Shown here: in pieces, positions 1 through 10,261 of the stretch | Layout of the letters: each line of letters opens with the position of its first letter | How positions within the stretch are numbered: the first letter of the stretch is position 1 | Assembly: GCA_035235625.1 (NCBI GenBank) | Contig: CP141141.1 | Coordinates: forward strand, 7,058,968 to 7,122,967 | Direction of reading: 5' to 3' | DNA: 64,000 bases | Source of the DNA: Saururus chinensis | Lineage: Eukaryota > Streptophyta > Magnoliopsida > Piperales > Saururaceae | Program-made: the position numbers and the translations under genes | The notes under the pieces: generated by a model | The model's input: the letters and a program-made list of their open reading frames with translations, nothing else | Databases searched by the model: none | What the model was told of the DNA's origin: nothing

Positions 1-86
1 CACTTCTATGGTATGACATTATTCAAATTCTGCTCATCGGCATCAACTAGTCGGCCACTTCTATGGTATGACATTATTCAAATTCT
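1..86. repeat. 55-bp spaced direct repeat at the CACTA insertion site
   Basis: Bases 1-31 are repeated at 56-86 (both begin CACTTCTATGGTATG and end CAAATTCT). The second copy runs into the left end of the CACTA element at 88. It is a short local duplication with no coding content. The left neighbour is outside the window, so more copies may exist. Confidence 0.8.
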
Positions 87-99
87 ACACTACAATAAA

Positions 100-520
100 A
101 AGGACTATTAGCAACGCAGTTCTGCGTCGTTAATAGTCCCATAAATGTCACCAATGACTATTAGCGATATATAACAAATGTCGCTATAAATGCAAAAAAA
201 AATTATTGTCGCTATTACCAATTCGCGACGTATAACTAAAAACATTGCTAATAAGGCGTATTACCAATATATAAGTATGTGTCGCTAATAATGACTGATT
301 AGCAACACATAATTTCTAACGTCACTAATGATAAAAACAATTTTGTTTAAAATAAATTACTAGCGATGTATATTATAAGCGTTGCTAATAATGACTTTTT
401 AAGTGTCGCTAATAATTTCTTTTAAAAAAATTTAAATAGCGACACTTTTTAGGCATCACTTGTAATTATTTAAAAAAAATCAAATAGCGATACTTGAAAA
501 ACATCACTAATAATTTTATT
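100..520. repeat. Left subterminal TAGCGACG inverted-repeat array of CACTA copy 1
   Basis: Many short units of the form TAGCGACG...CGTCGCTA recur every 20-60 bases in both orientations, with T/A and G/A variants such as TAGCGATG. Adjacent head-to-head units could form small hairpins. In the En/Spm family, subterminal repeats are bound by the element-encoded TNPA protein; a similar role here is inferred from position only. Confidence 0.75.
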
Positions 521-529
521 TTTTTAAAT

Positions 530-1410
530 TCCCCAATGGCCCACCGGGGAAAGGAGAGGAGGCCGGATGGTGGCAGGGCACCGAATCTAGACCCCCAGCT
601 CCTCCCCTCTCCTTTGAAAATCAGAGGGAGAGGGGTAGCATCAGGGGGGAGGGGGTAGAAGGGGGTGAAGGAGGGAGGGAGGGAGGGAGGGAGGGGGTTT
701 GGGAGGGTGGAGAGGGAGGGGGATTGGGAGGCGGAGGCTAGTGATGGGGTGGTTGGAGCGAGGGGGGACCGGAGCGAGAGGGAGAGGGGGAATGGGGCAA
801 GGTGGAGAAGGGGGAGGGGAGACCGGAAGGGTGGGAGGGCAATTGTGGATAGCAGGCCGTGGGCGGTGAGGCAACGAGCGGTTGGGAGATGTGGCGATAG
901 GCAATGGGGTGGCTGGAGCAGGGGGACCAAAGTAGAAGGAGAGGGGGACGGGGCGGGGCGAGAGCGAGAGGGGATCGAGAGGTGTGGGAGGGTGATGGAG
1001 GAGGCAGGCCATGTGGGGGGAGGATTAGGAGGACAGGCCATATGGATGGGGGGGACCAAAGTAGAAGGAGAGAGGGGGACGGGGCAGGCGAGAGAGGGAG
1101 GGGATCGGAGGTGTGGGAGGGCGATGGAGGAGGACAGGCCATGGGCGGAGGGGGACACGGCGGCGGGTGATGGGGCATAGCAAAAGAGGAGGGAGGGGGC
1201 AATGGAGGGGGTGGGGGCTGGAGGATGGGGGAGGTCGAGGAGGAGGTGGGGCGGCGGGACTGAGAGGAGGCGGGCAGTGGCTGGGGAGAGGGGGCCGGGG
1301 TTATTTATAGGCTGCGGGCAAAATTTCCCCCGCACGGGGAAATTTTGCTGGCAATGAAATTTCGTCAGCACGCAAAATTTCCCTGTGCGGAGTAATTTCA
1401 CCCGCATTAT
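530..1410. other. GC-rich core of CACTA copy 1
   Basis: This block is sharply richer in G+C, and in purines on this strand, than the rest of the element. It begins near the palindromic motif GGCCCACCGGGG (about 539) and ends with repeated GCAAAATTTCCCCG-like blocks (about 1317-1400). Inside it a segment of roughly 130 bp, starting at the motif GGGACCAAAGTAGAAGGAGA, is tandemly repeated (about 921 and 1054). The same border motifs occur in reverse order in CACTA copy 2 (9336-9930). Open frames on both strands are proline/serine- or glycine/arginine-rich and show no domain, so I call no gene. It may be captured host sequence or a GC-biased minisatellite. Confidence 0.6.
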
Positions 1411-1599
1411 TTTTTTGAAAAAAAATGACATTAGCGACGCTCACAATGTGCGTCGCTATTACCAGTATATCAGCGACATATAATTTATACGTCGCTAACA
1501 TAATGGAAGTATTAGCGATATATAAATATATATATCGCTATTACAACACAGTATTAGCAATGCATACACATATACGTCGCTAATACTCCTATTTTTTTA

Positions 1600-3060
1600 A
1601 AATAAATTCGTATCCCCTCACCTTTGTCTCTCTCTCTTCCCTCTCCTCTGTCTCTCTCTCTCTTCCTGCTCCTCTCTCCCTCTCCTCTCACTCTCCCTCT
1701 CCTCTCTCTCTCCTCTCTCTCTCCTCTCTCTCTCTCTCCCTCTCCTCCCTCTCCCTCTCCTCTCTCTCTCCCTCTCCTTTCTCTCCTCCCTCTCCTCTCC
1801 CTCTCCTCTCTCTCTCCCTCTCCTTTCTCTCCTCCCTCTCCTCTCCCTCTCCTCTCTCTCTCCTCCTCTCCTCTCTATCCTCTCTCTCTCCTCTCCCCCT
1901 ACACACTCTCCTCTAATTTTAATTTTTTTAGATTTTTTATTCGTTAAAATTAATTTTAAAATATTCAAAAAAATTAAAAGAGATCATATTAGTGACGTAT
2001 ATAATTATATGTCCCTAATACGTCACATATTAGCGACGTTTAATATTATACATCGTTAATACTTATACTAATAGCGATGCATAAATTTATTATATGTCGC
2101 TATTAGTATGTATTTTAATTTTAATTTTTTATTTAAAAATATAAAAATTTATTAATTTTTTTTAAAAAAATTAAAATAAAATTACCCTCCCCTCTCTCTC
2201 TCCCCTCTCCTCTCTCTTCCCTCCCCTTTCTCTCCCTCTCCTCTTTCTCTCTCTCTCCCCCCCTCCTCTCTCTCTCTTCCCTCCCCCTCTCTCCCCTCTC
2301 CTCTCTCTCTCTCCCTCTCCTCTCCCTCTCCTCTCTCTCTCCTCCTCTCCTCTCTCTCCTCCCTCTCTCATCTTCCCTACACACTATCTCTCCCCTAATT
2401 TTAATTTTTTAAGATTTTTTATTGGTTAAAATTAATTTTAAAATATTATAAGAAATCATATTAGCTACGTATATAATTATATGTCACTAATACGTCACAT
2501 ATTAGCGATGTATAATATTATACGTTGCTAATACTTATACTAATAGCAATGTATAAAATTATTATACATCGCTATTAATATGTATTTTAATTTTATTTTT
2601 TATTTAAAAAATATAAAAATTAATTAATTTTTTTTAAAAAAATCAAAATAAAATTACCCTCCCCTCTCTCTCTTCCCTCTCCTCTGTTTCTCTTCCCTCC
2701 CCTCTCTCTCTGTCTCCTCCCTCTCCCTCTCCCTCTTTCTCTTTCTCTGCCTCCATCTCCTCTCTCCCTCTTTCTCTTTCTCTCCCTCCATCTCCTCTCT
2801 CCCTCTCCACTCTCTCTCTCTCCCTCTCCTCTCTCTCCCTCTCCTCTCTCTCCCTCTCCTCTCTCTCTCCCTCGCCTCTCTCTCCTCTCTCCTCCCTCTC
2901 CTCTCTCCTCCCTCTCCTCTCTATCCTCCCTCTCCTCTCTCCTCTCCCTCTCCTCTCTCTCTCCTCCTCTCCTCTCCTCTCCTGTCCCCCTCCTCTCCTC
3001 TCTCTCCTCCCTCTCCTCCCTCTCTCCTCTAATTTTAATTTTTTAAGATTTTTTATTCAT
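1600..3060. repeat. Amplified module of hairpin repeats, AT linker and (CT)n tract
   Basis: Three diverged copies of one module follow each other. Each has TAGCGACG-type hairpins, then an AT-rich linker, a long pyrimidine tract (about 1620-1910, 2185-2395 and 2655-3030), and the linker CTAATTTTAATTTTTTAAGA. Anchor motifs GTATATAATTATATGTC lie at about 1997, 2467 and 3110. Module length differs mainly through the length of the CT tract. It is non-coding; arginine/glutamate- and serine/leucine/proline-rich frames here are microsatellite translations. Confidence 0.7.
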
Positions 3061-3299
3061 TAAATTAATTTTAAAATATTAAATTTTTTTAAAGAAATCA
3101 TATTAGCGACGTATATAATTATATGTCACGTATCATATTATACGTCGCTATTAGTATGTATTTTAATTTTAATTTTTTATTTTAAAAATTAAAATAAAAT
3201 TACTCTCCTTCTCCTATCTCTCCCTCCCTCCCTCTCCTCTAATTTGAAATTTTTATGATATTTTATTTTTTAAAATTAATTTTAAAATAAAAAAATAAA

Positions 3300-3720
3300 A
3301 TAAAATAAATCGTATTAGCAACATTTAGAAATATATGTCGTTAATACTTATACTATTAGCGACATATATTTCTATACGTTGCTAAAAGTTTTTATTTTAT
3401 TTTTTAGTTTTATTATAATTAATAAGTATTAGCGGTGTTTATGTTAAGCATCGCTAATAGCGAATCTATTAGCGATGCTTATAATAAGCGTCGCTAATAG
3501 TTATAATTTTTTCTTTTTTTATTTAAAATATATAGCTTTTAGCGATGTTTATATAAAACATTGCCAAGGTCAACTATTAGTAAGCGTCGCTAATATCTGA
3601 CTATTAGCGACATATAGATTTATGCGTCGCTAATAGTTGACTTTATTGCAAAGCTTTTTTATACATCACAAATAGTTATTTTTAGCGATGCTTAATTTTG
3701 CGTCGCTAATACGACATTTT
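3300..3720. repeat. Right subterminal TAGCGACG inverted-repeat array of CACTA copy 1
   Basis: Dense units such as TAGCGATGCTTATAATAAGC paired with GCGTCGCTAATA lie inside the right terminal repeat. The same order of units, including a shared linker rich in TTTTTTATTTAAAATATATA, recurs in the CACTA fragment ending at 24746, so the two are homologous ends of one family. Confidence 0.75.
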
Positions 3721-3732
3721 GTTGTAGTGCTA

Positions 3733-4029
3733 GTTTTTTTCGTAAGATTGAATACTTGATTGTTCATATATCATGTTATAGGGCACAAGATAGGTAATAC
3801 TTGCATACACGTACACCACTTAGTCGTGTTATAAAAAATATAATACACAAAATATAGTTTTATTGATAATATGATATACAATATATAACATTGAGAAGTC
3901 GTGTTATTGTGCATGTGAGGCATACATATTGTGTTATCAATAACACAATATGAGATATACGACATTGAAAAGTTATGTTATCGTGTATGAGAATGCATCC
4001 TATTGTAGATATATGAACTTAGCATGTAT
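3733..4029. other. AT-rich spacer with a TTGTGTTAT palindrome
   Basis: No gene seen. A near-perfect inverted repeat TTGTGTTAT-CA-ATAACACAA lies at about 3930-3949. Related motifs (AAGTCGTGTTAT, AAGTTATGTTAT) are scattered here and through the neighbouring Mutator-like fragment, so this may be the end of that element. Confidence 0.4.
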
Positions 4030-6182
4030 TTGAATGTTAGTTATATAATGTTAATCAATGTGACTCTTTGATTTTTGTCACAATCACTGCAAATGCGACA
4101 TACAATATTATTCTTCTTGCTTAATATAGTTGCTATCAATAGCTAACTGTGATAATTTTCCATTCAAGAAAGTCTCATCTACAGCTAGCAATGGCCTCAA
4201 TGTTGTTCTAAAAGCTCTTGCAATAGGCCTAAACATCCAAAATACTCTTTTCAAATCGTATGTCCCTATAGATCCAAGAATATCACAACGATCTAATTGG
4301 AAGTACTATACTGCCTAGATTAATCATTTCTATTTGAATTCCGTATGCAAGAAGTATATGATAGGATTCATCTAGGTCCTATCGATTAAATCACATAACT
4401 TTACATGCACAATCAAATTTTAAGTAGTTAACATAAAAAAAGATTAAACGACAGGTTAATAAGTCATGTTCTTGAGAACGCAGAAAGATTACTAATCGTG
4501 TTTTTGTAAAACTGGATTTTATAAGCAGTGTGTTCATGGTAACACGATAGTAAATAAGTTGTGTTCCAAAGAAATATGACTGTATAAGCCTGGTGTGGCT
4601 GATAATACGTCCTCTTCAAAAATCATCTTTTCATAAACATGACTCTGTAAATATCATAAGTGTGTCTTACCTGCATGCAATTGATTTTTTTTGGTGTAAT
4701 GTCCCTTGAATCTTTAAATAACCCATAACATTTTCTCGCAACCCAAAAATGTGATGCTGAAGAATGGTTAGTTAACTTTCTTTGCATTCCACGTGAATAG
4801 TCAGACACTAACCTTGTCATAGACACATGATCTCCTATGTTTGAAGCCCTTATGTACCACTTGCAAGATTAGTCAAGACACTTTGCAGTGTACTTATTCT
4901 TCTTCTCATCCACAACCGGATATGTGAAATTCGCCTTTATTGCAAGGTCAATTAAAACCCTCTTGAAATGTACTAGGCTTATGAAATATGCACCCAACTG
5001 GAATAGATTATGGTAGTCCTTTGCTTGTAAACTACCAGTCATTACCTTGCCCTCACCAAGGTTTGGTTCTAATAGTTTGAGATCATGGACTATCTCCCAC
5101 TGCATCAATATTACAGGGTACCTTGTTATATCCAAATTCTTCATGGCTAGACATATTTTCTATTTCAATTATGTCATTCTTATTCCATTTGTCATCACCC
5201 CACACTTCTTCAAATTCTTAGTCATCGTAATTTCCATAGTTGTATGGGGGATCATAGTTATCAAATAAAGTCCTTATCACACCCGTTGTTGGCAACATTT
5301 CTTCAAATCTAGTATGGATGGCTTTTGTAATAGGTTCTCTAGGCACTTGAATGTTGTACAAGTGTGACATGGATTTGTTGAGTTGAAATCTCCTGATTCT
5401 CCCAATCTGCAATGAATATTAACGTGTTAATTAATATGTGATATAACTCAACATTGTGTATTCATTTACACGCTTACAATTTTTATTGTGTTATCAATGG
5501 GACTATATTCATACAAGTCGTGTTATTGTATCTACGCTAAATTTTTTTTGTGATATATCATTTTTGTATTTTGCATCATTAGTTATGCAATATTATAAAT
5601 ATCATGTTTTTGCTGACCGCGATATTCTTTTTGTTGAACACGATATTATAAATATTGTGTGTTCAATATGATAAAGCATGTTGTGTAATCTAAAATTCAT
5701 TTTTACTTGACTGTTTCACAAGTGAACTATGTATCATTGACTTCTGTCTACAATCCGCCATTGAAGCTTGGGTGAGCCGATGATTTATCTCTATTAACAG
5801 TCTGGTTCCTTTCCACTGATGGCAATATGTCACCATTGTTAGGGTCTTTCATCTCGGCATACAATGATAACACTTCTTTATTCGCCTTCTTATGATTGGA
5901 AATCATTGATTGTATGTCTTCATCGTCTTCTAATTCATGTAGAATGGATGATTGCGAAGATGAAATCAAATACTTCAAAGTCATATTACCATTGACAGCA
6001 AGTCTTTCTTTAACTTGAACCTGTAGTTCACCGTACCTCAACAACAGATCAATGTTCATCAACTGCGTCTTTTCACCTATATACACACCATTATTTCCTA
6101 CCTTTCTGTTGTAATGGATGCAAATATTAATTCTCTCCATTATGGTGAATAAAGGGTGATCGGATTGGCCGAAATGAAGCAT
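4030..6182 (-). mobile_element. Decayed Mutator-like (MULE) transposase remnant
   Basis: Reading the minus strand from 6182 leftward, three blocks resemble MuDR-family transposase. At 6182-5748 is an N-terminal block with ICIHYN and DDEDIQSMI, like the PB1-like start of many plant MULE transposases. At 5144-4869 and 4826-4623 is a MuDR N-terminal domain (IKANFTYPVVDEKKNKYTAKC, then ASHFWVARKC). At about 4320-4110 is the start of the DDE domain (FWMFRPIARAF, RPLLAVDETFLNGKL), with a weaker continuation to about 4030. Frames change between blocks and the rest of the DDE domain, including later catalytic residues, and any SWIM zinc finger are missing. It is therefore a broken transposase. I did not recognise terminal inverted repeats. 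Some gaps between blocks could be introns rather than damage. Confidence 0.72.
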
Positions 6183-6749
6183 TTTTCACCCAAAATAGCT
6201 TCTTCCATGGAAAAAATAGGCTTTTATTGTCTCCAGTGACTCACTTTCGAAATCCTCCAGCCGGTGAACTCCGTTTTGCTGCCAATTAGCACTACTACAT
6301 TAGAACGACATCACACTGTTCCAATATTAATTTATGAGGATCTGTATGGGGATTTAGTTTATTTAAAACCTAAGGGCAGTTTCATCCTAAAGTAGGTAAT
6401 ATGGCATTTATTGTTAAAAGGCAACGAATATGGAATACTTGCAAAATGAGATTTTATGCATCTAAAACTTTTGTACCCTGCACATTTTCAATGCATGTTC
6501 CACCGTAGTTATTGGATATTACATGTTAGAATCATTCGGAAACAAACATATTTTCCTAACCCACTCCATGACTAGTGTTTATGACTATGCTACATGGGAC
6601 TTCTAACATGGTACATAGAAGCCAACACAACTTTATGTATCATGCTAGTGACCAATGGATTTGACATGGTACATAGATACTATATTTGCTCTATGTATGA
6701 TGTTCAAAGGGCCATGTAGCATGGTCATGGGCACTAGTCATGGAGCATG
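6183..6749. other. Intergenic sequence between MULE remnant and CACTA copy 2
   Basis: No gene recognised. It contains two related ACATGGTACATAGA blocks (about 6608 and 6667) in sequence of mixed composition. Confidence 0.4.
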
Positions 6750-7414
6750 CACTACAACAACACAAAAATAAGTGTCGCTAAAAATTACTAACTGCGACAC
6801 ATAAAAAAGTGTCGCAAAAAATTCATTATTAGTGATGCTTTATATTAAGTGTTGCTTATAGTCATGTATTAATAAAGCATAATATAAAGCGCCACTAATA
6901 CTAATTATATTAGCAATGCTTTATCTTATGCGTCGCTAATAGTTATATTATTAGCGACGCTTTAAACAAGCGTCACTAAAAGATATATGTATTAATTTTT
7001 TAAAAAAAAATTATAACTACTAGCGGCACTTTTTCTTAAGCGTCGTTAATAGTTTTAGTACTAGCGTCGCTAATAATTATGAATTTAAAATTTAAAATTA
7101 AAAATTTAGAACTAATAGCGACTCTTGTAAACAAGCATCACAAATAATATTGATAATAGCGATGTTTGTAAAAAAGTGTAGTTAATATCTTTATTAATTA
7201 ATTTTATTTAATAAACAATTATTTTTAAAAAATTAAACTAAAATTTTTAAATATAATATATTTTCTTCAACATTGACTATTTGTATAAATAATAAATAAA
7301 TATTAAATTTTCAATAGACATTGTCAATAATAGATTGAAATTTCACTATTTAAATATAATATATTTTATTTTTAAATTTTTTTATTAATTTTAAAATATA
7401 ATTTATAATAAAAG

Positions 7415-7620
7415 AGAGAGAGTGAGAGGAGAGAGAGAAGGGAGGGAGGGAGAGAAGAGAGAGAAGGGGGAGAGGGGAGGGGAGAGGAGGGGGAGAGAGA
7501 TGAAGAGAGAGGAGAGAGGGGAGAGAGAGAAGAGATAGAGAGAGGAAATAGAGGGAGAGGGAGGGAGGAGAGAGATAGAGATGAAGAGAGAAAGAGAAGG
7601 GAGAGAGAGAGAGGAGAGAT
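7415..7620. repeat. (GA)n-rich purine tract in CACTA copy 2
   Basis: About 200 bases of GAGAGAGGGAGG-like sequence, the complement of the CT tracts of copy 1. The serine/leucine-rich frame across it on the minus strand is an artefact. Confidence 0.85.
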
Positions 7621-7764
7621 AATTAATTTTTTTATTATAAATTATTTTTAAAATTTTAAAAAATAAAAAAATGCCTATTCGCGACGCATATAAGTATGTA
7701 TCGCTACTAAACTGAGGTAGTAGCGACACATACTAATATGTGTCGCTGCTACACTAGATTAGAA

Positions 7765-8500
7765 TATGGGGTCAACAGAATGTATTGGTCCTAACTGGGA
7801 CAATGGTAGAGATGGCTTTTCTCCTATTCTTAGACTACAAATGATATGCTGATCCACGGGTGTAGATTGTAGAACCTTTGCTTATATGTAGAGATAGATG
7901 CCAATGTGTAGATAAAAGGAAAACCAACCAGAATAACACGTTCTCAACTATAAACAGTGCCCGAGAACATTAATAGTAATGCAATGAACAGTACCACAAA
8001 CACAATAAACTTTGTGTTTGGATCTTCTAAACATAAGACGGATTAGACACATTCGGGCAAAAACAATGAACAAAAAATTCAATTCCCAAAAAGAACAACC
8101 ACCGTGATAGAATTACCCTTAAAAAGAAGTCTTGATTGGATAATGAAGAAGAGGATAATGGAGAAGACAGGAGTCTCCTAGCCTCAAATAGGCTCAAGTT
8201 GTCCTTTATAATCAAAAGACTAATATGCCCTTCACTTAAGAGGGGGCTGACCCATAAGAAATAAGATTACAAAGCTACGACTAAAATAAATAAATATAAG
8301 ACTAAATACTTAAATAAAATATGAGAAAATACTCTTCTAACTCCTAGATACATACCAGTTACCTATACACACTCCCAAAAGTGGATATGACCAAAAATTG
8401 ATTGAATGATGGCCATCAATAATGGTGTCGTACCAAATATGGGGCCACTCCATGTTGTGAACAAACTAGGGTCTGATCCATCTTTGTTACAACCCACTAA
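7765..8500. other. Non-family sequence inside CACTA copy 2
   Basis: This stretch lacks TAGCGACG units and interrupts the two halves of the element. It has ordinary composition and no open frame I can recognise. It could be a separate insertion or captured sequence; no terminal repeats were found. Confidence 0.35.
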
Positions 8501-8984
8501 CGATGTATAGTAATATAGGTGGCTAATATTATATGTATTAGTGATGTACATTATTATATGTCACTAATTCCTACCCTATTAGCGACGTATACTTCTATAC
8601 GTCACTAATAGTATTTCTTTTATTTTATTTTTTTATTTTTTAAAAATAATTTTTAAAAATTAAAAATTAAAATTAGAGGATACATAGTGTGTAGAGAGAG
8701 GGGAGAGGGAGAGAGAGGAGCAAGAGAGAGAGAGAGGAGAGGGAGATTAATTAATTTTTAAAATTTTAAGATTTTTTATAAATTATAATATATATTTTTA
8801 AAATAAAAAATATAATAAATACTATTAGATATATGCCACTAATAGTATAGGTATTAGCAATGTATATTATTATATGTCGCTAATACCTACCTTATTAGTG
8901 ACGTATACTTCTACATGTCGCTAATTATATTTATTTAGTTATTTTTTATTTTTAAAAATAAAAAAATTAAAATTAGAGGAGAGA

Positions 8985-9185
8985 TAGCGTGTTGAGAGAG
9001 AGGAGAGGGAGAGGGAGAGGGAAAGAGGGAGAGAGAGAGAGAGGAGAGAGGAAGAGAAGAGAGATAGAGAGAGGGGAGAGAGGAGTAGAGGGAAAGAGGG
9101 GAGAGAGAGAGAAGAGAGGGAAAGAGGGGAGAGAGAGAGAAAGAGGGAAGAGAGGGTAGAGAGTGAAGAGAGTGAGTGAGGAGAT
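8985..9185. repeat. Second (GA)n-rich purine tract in CACTA copy 2
   Basis: GAGAGAGGAGAGG-like purine tract bordered on both sides by TAGCGACGTATA hairpin units, the same modular arrangement as in copy 1 but reversed. Confidence 0.8.
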
Positions 9186-9335
9186 AAAGAAATTTTTAAA
9201 CAATAGAAAACCTATTTTAGCGACGTATAGTGGTATACGTCGCCAAAAAAGGTATTATTAGCGACGCCGCTGATAAAATTACTAATAGAGACACTCATTA
9301 GGAGCGTTGCTAATAAAAAAAATTTTAAAATGATT

Positions 9336-9930
9336 TACGAGGGCAAAATTCCTCCTTTGTGGGGAAATTTCGCGCAGGCAAAATTTCACCCGCTACTTAT
9401 AAAGGGCCCCCCAGACTTAAAGCATCTAGTTTCTTCATGCGATTTGCCGCCCCACTGCCTCCCCCCCACCCCCTCCAGTGCCCCCTCCTTCCTCTCGGTG
9501 CCCCTTCTCCCCTCTGCTCCTCACCCATTCCATGGGAACCTGAGGCCGGCAAGGCGGCGCCATCCTCTGCCCCCCTTGCTCTGATCCCCCCTCTCCCCCT
9601 ACTATGCCTCCCTCCTCTGATTTTTAGAGGAGGGGGCGGAGAGAGGAGGGACACATAGGGGGTAGGGGTTGGAGGACGGCGGTATCACTGCCATCTTCCC
9701 GCTTCCCCTGCTCTGCCCCTTCCTTCCCCCCCATCCTCTGATTTTTAGAGGAGGGGGCGGAGCCGAGGAGAGGGGGGACCGGGAGTGGGGTGGGGGCCGG
9801 AGGATGGCGCCGCCGCCGCCATCCTCCTGCTCAGGGAAGGAGGAGGGTAGAGCGGGGGTTTGGATTCTGGCTCCTTGCCATCCTCTAGCCATCTCTCCCT
9901 TCCCCGGTGGGCCCACCGGGGCTTTTTTTA
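9336..9930. other. GC-rich core of CACTA copy 2
   Basis: It begins with GGCAAAATT/GGGGAAATTT blocks and ends with the palindrome GGTGGGCCCACCGGGG (about 9906-9920), the reverse order of copy 1. The segment TCCTCTGATTTTTAGAGGAG, itself a hairpin, occurs twice about 120 bp apart (about 9614 and 9734). No coding domain is recognisable. Confidence 0.55.
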
Positions 9931-10261
9931 AAAAATCATCTTTAGCGACGCATATAAAAGCATCGCTAATAGTTTATTTTTTAAAAAAATAATTTTTCTA
10001 TTAGCAACGTGTAGAAAAGCTTGGCTAATAACTTATCATTAGCGATGCTAAAAAATAAGCGTTACTAATAATTTATTATTAGCGACGTAGATTTACTAAT
10101 AGCGACGCTTTTTGCTATACGTCACGAATGGGTAATAGCAATGATACTTTTTGTGACGCTTATAGCGACGTTTATTATGCATCGCTAATAGTCATTAGCG
10201 AAGCTTATGGGACTATTAATGACAAATAAATGCATCACTAATAATCCTTTTTGTTGTAGTA

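Larger units (their letters stand above)
88..3729 (+). mobile_element. Non-autonomous CACTA (En/Spm) transposon, copy 1
   Basis: The left end is CACTACAATAAAA at 88 and the right end is TTTTGTTGTAGTG ending at 3729. Both ends are flanked by a 3-bp CTA target duplication (85-87 and 3730-3732), which is diagnostic of the CACTA superfamily. Inside are subterminal arrays of TAGCGACG/CGTCGCTA units, a GC-rich core (about 530-1410), and three diverged repeats of a hairpin plus pyrimidine-tract module (about 1600-3060). No transposase (TNPD/TNPA-like) coding region is visible, so it is a non-autonomous element that would need a partner elsewhere. The long open frames through the core and the CT tracts are composition artefacts. 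The clean TSD and recognisable TIRs suggest a moderately recent insertion. Confidence 0.88.
6750..10261 (-). mobile_element. Non-autonomous CACTA transposon, copy 2 (inverted relative to copy 1)
   Basis: The left end CACTACAACAACACAAAA starts at 6750; the right end TTTTTGTTGTAGT lies at 10249-10260. The internal order is the reverse of copy 1: purine tracts first (7415-7620, 8690-8750, 8985-9185, the complement of copy 1's CT tracts), then the GC-rich core (9336-9930), then a short subterminal array. The reverse complement of its right end (ACTACAACAAAAAGGATTAT) resembles the left end of copy 1, confirming the inversion. The right terminal base is not the canonical one and no matching 3-bp TSD is visible. 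Bases 7765-8500 do not look like the family and may be a later insertion. No transposase is encoded. Confidence 0.7.

Noticed and set aside
466-1431. 321-codon proline/serine-rich open frame on the minus strand
   Set aside because: It spans the purine-rich core of a CACTA element, several other frames are open for the same reason, there is no domain, and it runs out into transposon subterminal repeats.
1618-2384. Arginine/glutamate-rich and serine/leucine/proline-rich open frames
   Set aside because: Direct translations of (CT)n/(GA)n microsatellite.
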